A stretch of DNA of 64,000 bases, from contig JALIRH010000150.1 in NCBI GenBank assembly GCA_023055505.1, positions 372,001 through 436,000 on the forward strand. The letters run 5' to 3'. The DNA is from Callipepla californica brunnescens. Taxonomy: Eukaryota > Chordata > Aves > Galliformes > Odontophoridae. Below, one piece after another: positions 12,780 to 26,170 of the stretch; the first letter of the stretch is position 1; every line of letters starts with the position of its first letter. A model generated the notes under the pieces. It saw only the letters and a program-made list of their open reading frames with translations, was not told the origin of the DNA and made no database searches. The position numbers and the translations under genes were made by a program.

Positions 12780-14012
12780 TCTGTTGAGGAGCCAGGAACA
12801 GGCTGAGAAGCTGTGGGTTAGAATTAGGGATGGAACCAGTGAAGAACAGCTGGTGGCTAGCGTCTACTACAGCCATCTGATCAAGGGGAGCCTGTTGATG
12901 AGGCCATTCTGCATCAGCTACAAGAAGTTCCATGTTCCCAGGCTCTCATCTCCTCCAGTCACAGAGGTACCCCACTGGTAGGGCAACACAGCAAGTTGTA
13001 AGTAATCCAAGAGACACCTGGAGTCCATCGACAATGGAGTCAGGACCCTGAACTTCAAGGGAGTGAACTTCAGGTTGTTTAAGGAATTGTTAAACAAGAT
13101 CACCTGGAAAGAAGTCCTTAGAGACAAAGGGGTGGAAACAAAGCTAGCAGCATTAAAAGGATTCCTTTCTGAGGCTGCAAGAGCTCTCCATTCCTCAGAA
13201 TATGAAAGCAAGCAGAGGAGGCAGGAAATCAGCAAAGCCTGTCAAGAACTTGGGCCTTGCTGCTGGTGAAACTGGCAAATGAATGGCAAGTACACACACT
13301 AGAAGCAGGGACACGTCACCTGGGAAGAGCACAGGAATGCTGTCCGCACCTGCAGAGACAGGATTAGGAAAGATTAGGAAAGCCAAGCACAGAAGAACTG
13401 AACCTGTTGAAAACAGAAAGGAATTCTACAAGTACATCAATCAGAAGAAAAAGGCTAAAGAGAGTGTACCTCCCCTGACACAGATGAGGAGACTGAGTGC
13501 ACCCTCAGCAAGTTTGCTGGTAACACCTAGCTGAACATTGCAGCTGCTAAAACAGAAGGAACGTATGCCATACAGGGGAGACTCCATAACCTTGAAAGGT
13601 GGGCCCTTGTGAACTTCACAAGGCTAAAGGAACTGGGCTCGTTCTGGCTGGAAAAGAGAAGGCTGCACAAAGACTTCATTGCAGACTTCCAGTTTTCCAA
13701 GGGAGTTGATTAACAGAAGAGAAATCAACTTCTTACATGGGTAGATAGCCATAGGACAAGCAGAAATGCTTTTTACGCTCAAGGAAGGGATATTAAGATT
13801 GGAAGCTGGGGGAAGGTGCTTTTACTGAGAGCAGTGAGGCGCTGGAAAAAGTTGCCCAGAGGGCTGTGAGTTTGCCTTGTAAGCATTCAAAGCCAGTTTG
13901 GATGGGGCCCTGCCCCGATCATGTAGTGGTTGGCAACCCTGCCTGTGCAGGGAAGTTAGAACGATGACCCTTGAGATCCCCTCTAACCCAAGTCATTCTA
14001 TGGCTCCATGAC
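12780..14012 (+). mobile_element. Degraded CR1 LINE, ORF2 to 3' end
   Basis: A long but decayed CR1 copy. Near 13390-13480 the translation keeps a stretch (EFYKYINQKKKAKES) homologous to [14 protein letters not shown] in the long CR1 at 46-48.6 kb. Further along come the RT and 3' portions with frameshifts. The 3' end near 13960-14010 has the CR1 signature CTCTAACCCAAGTCATTCTATG. It is older than the CR1 in the spacer, judging by stops and indels. Confidence 0.75.
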
Positions 14013-16959
14013 TTGGGTTGTTTCTGGCAACAACTCAACCTGTTTTTTCCCCTCCCTCCAAACTCATAATCTGCACTTTGTGCAGAGTGAGGCAGAAGAC
14101 TTTTAGGAAGATCGTTACCCCTGCAACACCAAGGGGTTTTTGGGGTTGGTTTTACATAGGCTAATTTTTAAAAGGCAGTTTGAAAGGCAGAATAAAGCAA
14201 GTGCTACAGAAGTGGCTGATGCATGCCCCAGTTATTTGGGCTGCTCGGTGGATAAGCAGGTATAATAACACCTCCTGAGTTAGAAGTTTCCATAATGGAT
14301 TTTCAAAGTACATTCTGCCCATGAAGCTTCAAATCACATTCCAATTTGATGCTAAATAAAACATACACACAAATACTGTAGATCAATCTTCACCACAGGT
14401 GTAATTGATTAAATACAACTGTGCACTGATAAGTTTATGCAGGACATTTTCTTTAAATAAGCTGCATAAGGAAAATTATTCAAAACATTTGAACTAAAAT
14501 GTACCTTTTCCCTTTTGAAGATGTTAAAAGAAAAAAAAAGCAAAGGAGGTGAGATTGCATAAATTGGCATTGCTCAGCATCAAGAAATAAGGCAAAAAAA
14601 AAAAAAAAAAAGACACACCACAAAAAAGGCTGCTGCATAAAGGCAAGGAAGGATCTCTTCCATGCCCACATGGATAGAGGCAGAGATAACCCACCCCAGC
14701 CAGGGCACAGAAAGTCAAAGTCAGCACCTTCCCAGGAGAGGACATCAGTCAGGCCTGACATTTGCCATTACCCCATTTATATGTAACATAACTGCTCAGC
14801 TTAGGAAATAGAAACACTGACTCCCATCGGCACCTCTTAACAGTGCTCAGTAAATATAATAGTGAAAACAATTCCTTTAACAAGACCGAAAAAATGCAGG
14901 CAGATTCACAAGGGTTGAGGTGCTGTTATTTTTCATTCAGTGAAGATCTCACAGGTTGTACCAGATAACCAAGAGCTAAATGTAACTGACTCCTTGATGA
15001 TTTTTTTTTCAGTCTCATAATACTCAATTAGTAAGAGCAATACAATAGCTTGAGATCTTTTACCACATGAAATACAGCTACCAGAAACGTTATGTCCAAC
15101 CCAAACGACGCATCTCCAGTATATCACTCTCCCTTAAAAAAAATAAATAAATAAATAACTGAGGCATAAAATAGCGCTGAAGAGCACCTAAACCGCTCCC
15201 AACGAGGCATTTTAAGCTTGGGAAACAGTCAGAGTCCCTCCAAGCAATGGCTGCTAATGGAAAGTGTGCAGCACCACAGAAACAGAGCCACAGCTGAAAA
15301 CAGTGAAGCCTTTTGACAAAACACCCGGGGCAGGAGGACCTGCACAGCTCAATACCATTAACACAAGACCATCACGATTCTGTGATCATCTTGAGCTTGA
15401 CACATCTCAAGTACATCAGACTATCCCTGTTAGTGCAGCGCCCGGGACAGAGAGCAACGCAAAACCACGATGGACCCCTCCACCCACATTCTGTGCCAAA
15501 GGGGTGTTGGGGCACAGCAAAGCATCCTCCTGACCTAGCACGCGCAATCACAGCACAGTGAGGCCACAGCACCATGCCAGCAGCACTGCAGGGCTTGATA
15601 AATAGATTATCTGTCGGAGCAAATTGGATATTAATTACCTGGAAGCAGTATGCAGAAGGCAGTGGGTTGCTGGGCACTGTGCCCAGCAGTAAAAGGAAAG
15701 GCAGCAAGGTGGGATGGAAGGAAGCAACACACTAGCCTCCATCACTGAGTTCCAGAAGGAGTAATACAGAGGTATGGGTAAATAATACCTTAATTTCATA
15801 CAGAACCGTGCTTATAAGAGAAGCAAGAAACTAAAAAGCAGCTGAGAAAGCACTTGCCAGCTTCCAGGAGACAAGGGAACAGAGCATAAAACCAGACCGT
15901 ACCCACAGAAAGCTCTCTTCTTCCCACAGCAGCAACCGGAATTGGGGGCTTAGAAGAGCTGATTCCATGGCAAACAATGAAGCATTTCCATCTCATCTGG
16001 AGCACTGTAGGATTTGTCCTACAGCTATAAAAACACGTTGGCTTCACACTACACATACCAAACCATTTTCATTCATTGAATTATGGCAAGCCTCATAGAA
16101 AATTTAACGTGTACAAATTGCTAACACTGCCATTTCTGCGCTAATGCCTCTTATCAAATTTATCACCACTCGTTAATGATTCTCTGGCACCATTCACATG
16201 TTTATTTCTTCTTCCCCCCCCCCCCCCCCCCCCCAACAGGCTTTCAATGAAGCTGCAAAGGTTGTTATTTCTGTTACTAGACAAAAGAAAAATCTTCCCC
16301 ACTGCTCGCAAAATTAATACAGTTTATTGCTGGTAACTCCAACTAACATTTGTACAGAAATAGAGTTCTGCAGTTTATTTTCTTTGAAAATACATCTTTT
16401 TCCCTTCATCAGATACCAAATATTCTAACAGACTTCAATATTTTTCCAAGTTAATATCAGGAATAAAAAAAGATAATCTTTTGTTAATTCACAGTACAAT
16501 CAGTTCACCTACTCCAATAAGTTTTCCCTTTATTGAGGTCTCTTTCTCCCCATGGAAGAACCAAACCCTTTCTTCACGTCCCCAGCTTAGGGCATTCGAT
16601 ACTAGCAGTAAACAGTGAAATCGGACAGACAGTTTTTAACAGCAGCCCTCATATCAGAGCCCTCAAAAATCACTCACATGCATCTGAAATAAGAAGTGGT
16701 TGATTGGTCTTTCTTCCAGTCAGTTATCTCATGTCTGTGTAATTAGAGATCATTAGCAGGCACTGCTACACAGACTTATTAAATAAGGATAAATAAAATC
16801 TATATAATTCAGAGGCATAATGTCTAGGCAAAAAGAGTTTTCAGAGCTTTAAAGTCTCTAACAAAGAAAGAACACTTCATTCCTGGCTCATTTCCTCCCC
16901 TCCTGGCAAAGCAGGCATCAGTGCATGGCCTGGCCCGGATATTTTGTATAACTTAATGG
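14013..16959. other. Noncoding DNA, no gene seen
   Basis: Contains an A-rich tract near 14596-14612, a short AAATA repeat near 15140 and the C21 tract listed separately. Open frames are short and without recognisable content. Confidence 0.5.
16214..16234 (+). repeat. Poly-C tract (21 nt)
   Basis: Uninterrupted run of 21 C followed by AACAGG. Such tracts are prone to length error in sequencing. Confidence 0.95.
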
Positions 16960-17260
16960 TCAATGGCTCCATGTCCAGATGGAGATCAGTGATGAGTGGT
17001 GTCTGTAAGGGATCAGCACTGGAATTGGTGCTCTTTTATATCTTCATCAACAGTAACTAGTGGGATCAAATATACCCTCAGCAGTTTGCAAATGACACTC
17101 AACTGTGTGGTATGGCCAACGCACCCAAGGGACAGGATGCCACCCAGAGAGTCCTAGACAGGCTGAGCAGGGAGCCCAGGAGAAGCTCATGAGGTTCAAC
17201 AAATCCAAGTGCAAGGTCTGCACCTGGGCTGCTGCAGCACCCCCACTGATACACTCTGCT
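16960..17260 (+). mobile_element. CR1 LINE ORF2 fragment (RT region)
   Basis: The + strand resembles the CR1 RT segment: GGATCAGCACTGGAATTGGT corresponds to the SVLGPVL region, and GCAAATGACACTCAACTGTG to the active-site (FADDTKL) region. Then come AGGTTCAACAAATCCAAGTG and CTGCACCTGGG, the CR1 RFNKAKC...HLG stretch. Frames are broken by indels. Confidence 0.75.
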
Positions 17261-19807
17261 GGACTGAAAAAGGACTCCACGTGCCTGGATTTCAAGCCTG
17301 AGACTCCTCGCTAGAACTTGATGCTCTGTGTCAGCTTGCACATCACCAGACAGGCACCCAAACAGGATCCACGTGCCTGGTGCTCTACAAGCTCCAAAAT
17401 CAGGTCGGACACAATGATGAAGACGCATTTAGGGGTGACTGAACACCTTTCTCATCTCTCCTGAGAACAGGGTAAGAAAATCCTAACCACAAGCCACTGA
17501 AGGGCTCAAAATCCCCCGAATTAAGCGTTTCCATTCCCATTTAAACAAAATGAACACTTACTCTCCAACTTCAGACCTTTTTCTCTCCCTTTTACATTAT
17601 TCAAAAAGAAGGTCAAGTTTTGTACGAGATGTAGATGTGATAAAGATCACTTCAGATCATACTTCATAATACTGTCTAAAACACTACTGTTATTCTTGAA
17701 ATGGAAGGAGGGCAGGCTCTATTCTGTTCTAATACACCATGCAAGACAAAGCTGACCTGGGAGGGAGCAGTTCCTGAAACAAGTCAGGCACCTTTAACTT
17801 CACACATTAACCCTGTTGTATGATATGCTTTTGCTCTCTCCTATACCCACGCAATGCATTAAGACTCCTGGAGCAAGGCAGAACCACCCTGGAGCACAGT
17901 CACCCCCTCATCCCCTGACCACAGCACTGCTGGGTGGAGAGGCACTGCACCCTGCGTCTCTCCACCAATTGCTCTCCATGTCAATTTGAGGCACAGAGGT
18001 TAAAAAGCTTGCTGAAATGAAACTCCATCAATGATTTTGTTCTCTTGCCCAATAATGAGAATTAAATACTTACTGAATTGGGGGTAAAAGAGATTATCAA
18101 CTGAAATTCTTTGGTGACAGGAAGAATTAAACACCGAGCCTGTTCCCCTCTGAAGATCTACTGTGTGACATACTGCATGTTACTCATCTGTACTGTTAGT
18201 GTTGTGGATCTGTGCCTGGGATTACTCACTACAGATAACAATAGTAGCAGTAAGAAGCTTTACACCATATACTTCCAGTGCTTACTTAACAGTTTCCTGT
18301 TTCTAAATTCTCTATGTGTATCTGAACTGTTTAATCTAAAAACTAGCAAGCACCTTAAAAAAAAAAAAAACCAAAAACAACACAGGATATCTGTTTTGCC
18401 ATTTGTATGATTTAAACAGCTTTGTTCCCTGGATTCTCAGCAAGGAAACTGCATTTCTACAACACACAGAGCTTAGAAGATGCATGCAGAAAACAGAGCA
18501 TCTCTGAACCTGCACAGCAAGTGGTCCCAAAGAAGCCCAACGAGAACCCACACTTCTGTGAGCAAACCTGCAATCACACAGCAACCATCTCTGCATAGGT
18601 TGCATTAACAAGGCAGCTAGCCTGCAGTGACTTGAACAGGTGAGTTTTAATTCCTAATATTTTATTTGTTGATATTCAATACAAATGTCAATTCAAAGAT
18701 AAAAGCTAACTGCCAGGACATTCCATCACACACTTAGTCCTAATGACTGTATTCCACCTCCTGTTGCGTTTGGACCACATTTTGTAAAGTAAATGTTTTC
18801 TAATAAGTTTATTCCAGCCATTAAAACATCATTATAAACCTTAATGCATAACAGCTTACACTATTAAATCTTCTCTTAAATGTAGAATTCATTTTACCAC
18901 ACAGCAATAGAAACAAGCACCACCAACACTGCTATCTGAGACGCTAATGACTCATTACCCTGCTCCTTCCAGAAATTATTTTGCAGCCATTTCTTCTGAG
19001 GTCTTCCCACCTATATACTGCCCAGGGGTAGCAGAAATAATCACTGCTGAAGCACTAATTATCTGACTCAAAATAGTCAGCCACAGCATCGCACTGAGAC
19101 GTTCCCCCTCCAGCCCTGTCCACAGGGATCTCCCTCATCACACTACAGTCCCTCCTACCCTTCCCACGTCCCTGACCGAAGTACCAACATCCACCAGTCA
19201 CCCTGAAGAGGGCGTGATCTTACCCCAGTCCGTTTCAGCACATCACCAATGCCATCCCCTGCAGAACATTTGATATTCTGTCTGCCCTTCCACCTTCCTG
19301 ATTTTATTCGTTGCCCATGTTGGCAGTCCCCTTGACATTTCTTCATTTCCTCCACTACAGATAAGACATTTTCCTTTGTATTTGTCATGAGACAGACATC
19401 ACAGACAGCTGGCGCATGAAACAGTGCTGAAGGAAGTCTGAAGTTTCAAACAACAGCTAGACTATTCATTACATATCAGCAATTTCTTATCTGCTCTGAA
19501 GATATCGCATCACAGTTCTCAACCAAAAATGGTTTCTTATTAGCCTTTATGTAAAATTTTTCTCCTGTATTATCACAGTGAGTGGCTGAACACCAACCTG
19601 CAGGTCAGATTCCTCGCTGAGCCCTTAATTGGAACAGAGTAGATCCCACAGCTGATCAAACTCTATGCTCAGGATGCGTGCTTTTTGCCACTTCTGATGC
19701 ATTTCATCTCTGATAAAGGCAAAGTATTTTCACTAAGTTTTAAATTCATCTGTTTCTCAATGTCTAGAAGGTTTTTTCTGAACACAACCTCACCTCCTCC
19801 GTGGTTC

Positions 19808-19843
<36 letters not shown>

Positions 19844-22800
19844 GTGCAAGCCTAGTATGCCTAGGGAGTCATCACTGGCTTTATTCCATCAGCTTCTTAC
19901 CCCTTTGTCCCTTGACCCTTAACCAGAAAGAAAGGTTTCTCCAGATCCTACAACCAAGAAAAAAAACCTGAGGAGGTCCTTCCCTCCAGCATAGTGAGGG
20001 GGTGGGACAGCATCTGACAGTGCAGCCATTTCATGTGCCTGAGCCATCCCTTGGAGTCTGTCACCCATTTTTGAGCGAATTCAGGCATGGTCAACAAAAG
20101 CCTCTTGTGTCTCATGGAAAGAAAAAAATCCCTCCATCACCTAAACATGGTCATCTTCAGGCCAAGTAAAACTCAGCCTGAGCAACTCAACTATGGTAGT
20201 CAAGTTCCTACACCAAAATTCACTTAAAGAAGAAAAATCATAAAGGAAAAAAAAAAAAAGAAATTTAAGATTTTCAGAGACAGAATAGCTCAGAGGACAC
20301 ACTGCAGGCATCTTTGTTCATAACACGGGGCTTGCAGCACTCAAGGTACAGGGGAAGAACAACAGAGACAAGAGAAGCCCAGCTAGACTAGCTCTGATCC
20401 CACACTGTGTAGAAACCAACTCATAATCCAACAGCGCATTTTGAGGAGTGAACTTCAAGCATTCTTGATCTGATATATGCCCTTAAGGAGACCATATGGT
20501 ATCTTCTTTGCTAGTGCTCCTCAAGTACTTCTCTGGCAGAAGTGCCTATAGTACAGGATTGAAAAGAAAATACTGACAAAGAGACTTCCCTGCATAACAT
20601 TAAAAGCCAGGTGAAAATACAATTGCATCTCCCGCAGTTTTTAAGACAAGGTTGAGATAATCCAGAATCTCCTCCTTTTATCAAGCCTGTGCATTTTCAA
20701 AGAACACACATGCTGCTGCCCTTGTTTTGCTCCAAGCAACAAACATGTAATTGCTTTGTGTCAGATCACTGCAGATGGCTCTGGGTACACTGTGATGGAG
20801 AAGCCTCAAGTCTTCCTTTGGCCTCTGCTCCGAAGCCGTTACCAGAAGTCTGCTGCCAGCACAACAGGAGGTTTGGGGGATGCCGCTTTCATCCTCTGGC
20901 ACCTAACAACAGTAACCTGTGTGCAACAGCCACCTTTCCGTTGTCATCTTTCAAGCTGCATCCGTTTCTGATTTGCCCTGTCGAGACCATTAGTAGCAGA
21001 TTTGCTAATGCAGTACTTTCTCCATTTGTTGCCATGCAAAGGAGGGACCAGATCCAATGCTTACTGCTGCATTACCTGGACTTTACACACCTGACTTTTC
21101 CACCTCATTTGGAACACATGCAGACATCCATTACTCTGGGATAGGGCTTGCTGAATAAATTCAGCTGCATGTGGCCTGAGTTTATTTACTTACTGAATCC
21201 TGACAGCACACAGTGTTTGTTACTTGTTCTGTGCTCACGTGGCTCACTGCCTTTAGTGCTGTTACGTGCACTAAGGCTCTGTTCTAATCCTCATTTTTAA
21301 AGCCTCAACAGCTAACAGAGATACAAACAGGCCCTGCTGCATGCATCCTCTTTTTGGTACTTTGCAACCTTTTCCTATTTATGTAAGGCAGCAACTGCAG
21401 GGCTTCACTTTTTGGACCTGGATTAGCTATTCATTAGTATGGCAGAGTCCAAGTCACTCAGCACAAAGAAGTTCTTTTTATTTCATATGTCGAACTGAGA
21501 AGAAACCACTTCCCGCATTGCAGAGGTTCTCTCAGAACAGCACCGTTGGACAACCATCAAATCACAGCTAATAGAGGCTTTACAGGAGGCTTTTTTTGTA
21601 CGTGAATGCAACCCTGAAGGGTAATTGGCCTCCACTGAGCTAGCAAATCCTGCACAGGTAAGAGCTGTTTTACCAAGACAGACTTGAGAGCTGCCAGAGC
21701 ATCTTTTTGTAAGGGAAAACAACAGAAGTCATCTCAATAATGTAGAGCAGAAAGCAGGACATGGTGGGGGATCCTCCGTCTCATAGACAGCGGGTTGGCT
21801 GTGCAGTGCTGCACCACTGCAGTGAAACTCCACATCACTGTGACAAAGTGGGGGACACAGTCCCTGCACTCACCTTGCTCCAGAGATGCCTCAGGAATAC
21901 CAAGCATCAGCTGGATCTCCTCCATTGCCACCTCCTCCCAGGAGGTGGAAACACCCTGGGGAGCACTCTACAGACAATAGACAACTTGAACATTTTTGTA
22001 GCAATGAAGGAAATGATCTTTCTCCCCTGCTATTTTAGACCAGGTAAGGAGAGAAATCTTCCCAGTCAATAATCAGGCAGAAGAAGAGACTCTCACTGTC
22101 AAACTGAAATGGATGTTATTCACTGAGACAGTTTCAGTAACGCAGCACTTAACAGCTTGAAACATGAACCAATGCAAAATGGCCCTAAGTAGGGAGGACT
22201 TCATTCAAGAACATACCTAGTGTTATTTTCTGAAGTAAGGATGAATAAGTTAAAATTGCCACTTCTGATTTTTCACTAATCTGACTTCAAATTAGAAATC
22301 ACAATCTAACCATTTTCTATGGCACTTAGAGTCAAAATGTGGCTAAGAGGAACACCAACACTTGGACAATATAACCCACAATTCTACACTGCCCAATACT
22401 AAAATTCTTCTGTTAAAAAGCCATTAATGACAACACTGTTTTCACTTTGCTTCCTCAGAAAACTTCATTTTCATCTCTTTTCTTAGCTATTTCCATGAGA
22501 AAACAAAATGAAGAGCTGCAGTTTCCCCTATGTATTCCTCTCCTCATTAGCTCACTTTTGTCATCTCTGAGTGAGGAGATGGCTTCACTTACCAGCCCCC
22601 TCTGAGCACCCCCACTATCACTTCGTGTATCACTCGCTTTCTATAGAATCATACTCTTAAATTATTATTCTCCATTACTTAGTATGTTTACATCTCTGCT
22701 ATGTTCTCTCCTTTATAAGGCACTTCCATCCTCCTTCCCTCAACACCTGCCTCCACTCCAGAAAAGACCTAAAACCAAAGATAAATACATGTTTTGCAAA

Positions 22801-25439
22801 GGGACCAGAATGACTGAATTGCCTCAGAGAAAAGGAAATCAATGTCCCTGCAGACATCGAAAATATCACACAAGTTATAGTTGCCCAGCACAAAGCAATT
22901 GGATTTTCCCTGCTGAGCAGCTGCTTTACTGCAGACTTTCATGGATAGCACCTCTGTGTGAGGAGCTGCACAAGAATACATTCTTGGCGGCAGAAGGAGG
23001 GAGCACATGGTAAGGGAGGGCTACAGACTGCCAGGATTTGTTCAATTTCAGCAATACAGCACAGAGTATTAGCTATACTAAGCCTATACAATATAATAAG
23101 AAGAGTCCAGAAAATGGAGCCTGGCAGAAAGCTGCTGAAATTCCCCACAGAAACATTCCCTAGAAGAGTGAGAAGAATACCAATCCACACTAGAAGCAGC
23201 AGCAATTGCCCTCCAGGTGTCAAAAACACAAGCTAGTTCCTCTGTTATAACGTTATTCCATCAGTGTCTCACACCTCCTGAGAAGGCTGGGTCACACTGT
23301 GCTAACTGCTACGTAGAAAACTCAGCATCAAGATGTCATCCTTTCTTCCAAACAAGATCATCTTGCTTGACTCGAGCAGCCATGACAACCTATGGTTACC
23401 CACACCACCTGTCCATAGGGTTGAACAGTCCCATAATACCAACAGGAACGAGTTCACACCAGAAGGATGTAAAATATTGCCTTAATTAGTGATGCAGATA
23501 GCCATAGAAAGTCAGAATTCTTAGAGCAACTGACATCTTCCAGCATTATGCTGTTACCTGAAGTCTGGTTTGTCAGTGATAAAGGCATTGCGGCTGCTAG
23601 ATCCCACTGCAAGCTAAGGACTTGGGGAAATAACTTCTGAAGGCACAGGGGAAAAAAAACAGCTGGAAAAACGAATTCATTTTCCATGCAAATATTTTTC
23701 CTTTAGCAGCAAATGATGCTGTTTTGCAGATACCTTTTATGGAGAGGGCAGAATCCCTACTTGATAAACTTCAAGGCAGTGCAAGGCAGCAGCAGCTGCC
23801 TTTTCTGACAAGGGCAAAAATGCAGTAGAGATGGAATTCGTCTTCTGTTACGACAGTCATGGCCTGCTCCTTGGAAGACAACAACTGAGAAAAGGCCAAG
23901 AAGCAAAGAGAAGGGAATCTTCACTTTACAAGGTAAGTCATTTACTTGCTATCCTCTGGAAAGGAGGCTGCAGGCACGATGCCTGGGCTTCAGTCTTGCT
24001 TTGAAACCTGGACACCTTGTACCCAACAAGACAGTGCAGGGCACAGTTTCTGCTGCCTTCTCCTCATGAGCTCACAGATGCACTAAAGGCAGCTGCCTGA
24101 AGGTTTTAACAAGGCATCAAAGGGAGGTGAAAAGCAAGATGGAGAAGAATGATGAAGTGAGAAAGAATAAGGGGATGAGAGGATGCTTGTCAGAAGCAAG
24201 TTCCCCGCTAATCAATGATTCCACTCTCAATGATAGCTGAGAAGTCACGGTGGTGAGGTGAAGCCCCCAGTGACTGGGAAGGAAAAAGGCAACCACTGTC
24301 CCACAGGACAATAGGAAGAAACAGAAGTGACCTACAGGTTGCCAGCCTGAATGACAGGGAAGACAGCTGCACCGTCACCTTGCCTAGAGGAGGGAGAGTG
24401 AGGTGCTCAGCCTCACCTCTTCAATTTAATCCAGCAGAAAAGCATCTAGGGAGAAGCAAAGGGAGAGATGGATAGAACTGTGGAGGACAACACAGAAGTG
24501 CAAATAATTCACCTCCGAAGGTCAGCTAAGCCAGACATTATTTGTTTCACTATCTTTGCTGTCAGAAACACTTCCTCAACATCTTTCTCTACTGGCTCTT
24601 TCTCTACATCTTTCTCTACTGGCTCAAACCCATCATGTTTTTCCCCTCTTAAAAGCCAGTTCCCAAGTTCCTGCCCCTCACACTGAGGGTGGGCTGGCCA
24701 ATTCTGCTGGAGGGACACGAGTTTGCACCATTTGGTCATGTCTGCCAGTTACAGCAGATGCTCTGCACTCTGACTGCAGCTTCGTACTATACAGCCAAAG
24801 CCATACGTGAAGAAAAGTTTTGCCTCACAACCCCATGAGCTTACAGCTGCTACACTCAACAGGGCCTCTGCAGTTCTGCTAACATCGCAGCTTCTTGAAG
24901 CTGTCAGGTCCCCTCACTGCACACGTTCATATAGTGATTACAGTGCTACTTTAAGACAGTTTTTCAGCCATATCACAGCCTTGCACTGATGCTGTCGTTC
25001 TGCAATAGCAATTTTGCACTGCAATAGTTTCAGTACCACAGCCTCCCAAGAATCATTCAGATGCTTCAGTGGCACCTCAAACTCTAGCCTAAGTGTAATG
25101 ACATCTGAATAGGCTGCCCATACACCTGCCCTGAAATGGCCTGATCAAATAATCATCACTAACCAGGCTTTCACACCAAATCGTTACAGACCCGCACAGA
25201 AAATTTTGCCTCTGAACTCCAGTGCCATAGTACTTTATAACACCATATTTTATTTTGGGTTCTTTCTTCAACCTTGATCTTTTCCCCCAGCATAACGCTG
25301 TACAGAAATCTTGGTCAGACTGTTAAGGCAGAAAGAAAGCTTTCAATTCACATCCTAAACGTGGTCCCACTCGTTTGGCTGGGAAGATCGGTGCCAAATA
25401 AGCCTTCCCTACAAAGTATTTGAATCGAAAATAAGGACT
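17261..25439. other. Mostly noncoding DNA; a few isolated exon-like segments
   Basis: No recognisable gene. Four short segments on the + strand have good splice donors: 22002-22043, 22935-23009 and 23831-23932 in this stretch, and 26676-26721 just beyond it. Their phases do not join, so they are given as an observation and not as a gene. A CT microsatellite lies at 19812-19838. Confidence 0.45.
19812..19838 (+). repeat. CT dinucleotide microsatellite
   Basis: About 13 uninterrupted CT units. Confidence 0.95.
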
Positions 25440-25562
25440 ACTGAAGGTGGCATGGCCACCTGGGCAGCCTGGTTTAGAGGCTGGCGACCGCCCATGGCAG
25501 AGGAATTGCAACTCAGTGGTCTCTGAGGTTCACTTCAACCCAGGCCATTCTATGATTCTGCC
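25440..25562 (+). mobile_element. CR1 LINE 3' tail
   Basis: CACTTCAACCCAGGCCATTC followed by TATGATTCTG is the CR1 3' terminus with its octamer-type tail. The upstream 90 bp match the last part of CR1 in decayed form. Strongly 5' truncated. Confidence 0.8.
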
Positions 25563-26012
25563 ATCAGAGGAAGCCAAGGAGCATCTGGAAATTCTCTGCT
25601 TCTCAACAGCTTGCTCTGAATTAATACCGAATAACTGGGCAATGGCCTCCAGTACTTCAATGGGCTAGTTACCCATCCAGAAGGAGAGCAACGTTCCTAG
25701 CTACCCCGGTATCACCTCCCTTGGAACAGGGCTGTGGCTACAAGTTCCTGATGGCAGAAGTCAGGAAAGTCCCCAGGAGGCCAAAGGAGGGCAGAGAAGG
25801 TGACTCCAGTAGGTAACTTGAAGATAAACTCAGTTCCATTCAGACTGAACAAGCAGTAGAAGAGCTTTTCTGGTGGAGATAGAGAAATGCATGGATTTCC
25901 TGGATCTGGGTACTGCCAGGTACAAGCAGACTCCACAGATCAAAACTGTTCAACTAGAGACTACTCAGCAATATCCAGCTAAGGCATCTTACACCAAGAA
26001 ATATAATACTCA

Positions 26013-26170
26013 AGTAGAATCACAGTATTGCTCCGGTTGGAAAAGACCTTCGAGATCGTCAAATCCAACCTCAACCTAACCATACTACCCTAACTCTAAC
26101 AACTCATCGCTAAATACTCACACCTAGGCTAACACATTCATCACAATAAGCACTTATTTACCTCACATAG
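26013..26170 (-). mobile_element. CR1 LINE 3' tail, reverse orientation
   Basis: AGAATCACAGTATTGCTCCG, then GGTTGGAAAAGACCTTCGAG and ATCGTCAAATCCAACCTC, are the reverse complement of a CR1 3' UTR. The 5' end is lost in ordinary sequence after about 26170. Confidence 0.75.

Noticed and set aside
20689..21144. 151-codon + frame
   Set aside because: No recognisable domain, ordinary noncoding composition and no conserved splice sites. A chance frame is more likely.
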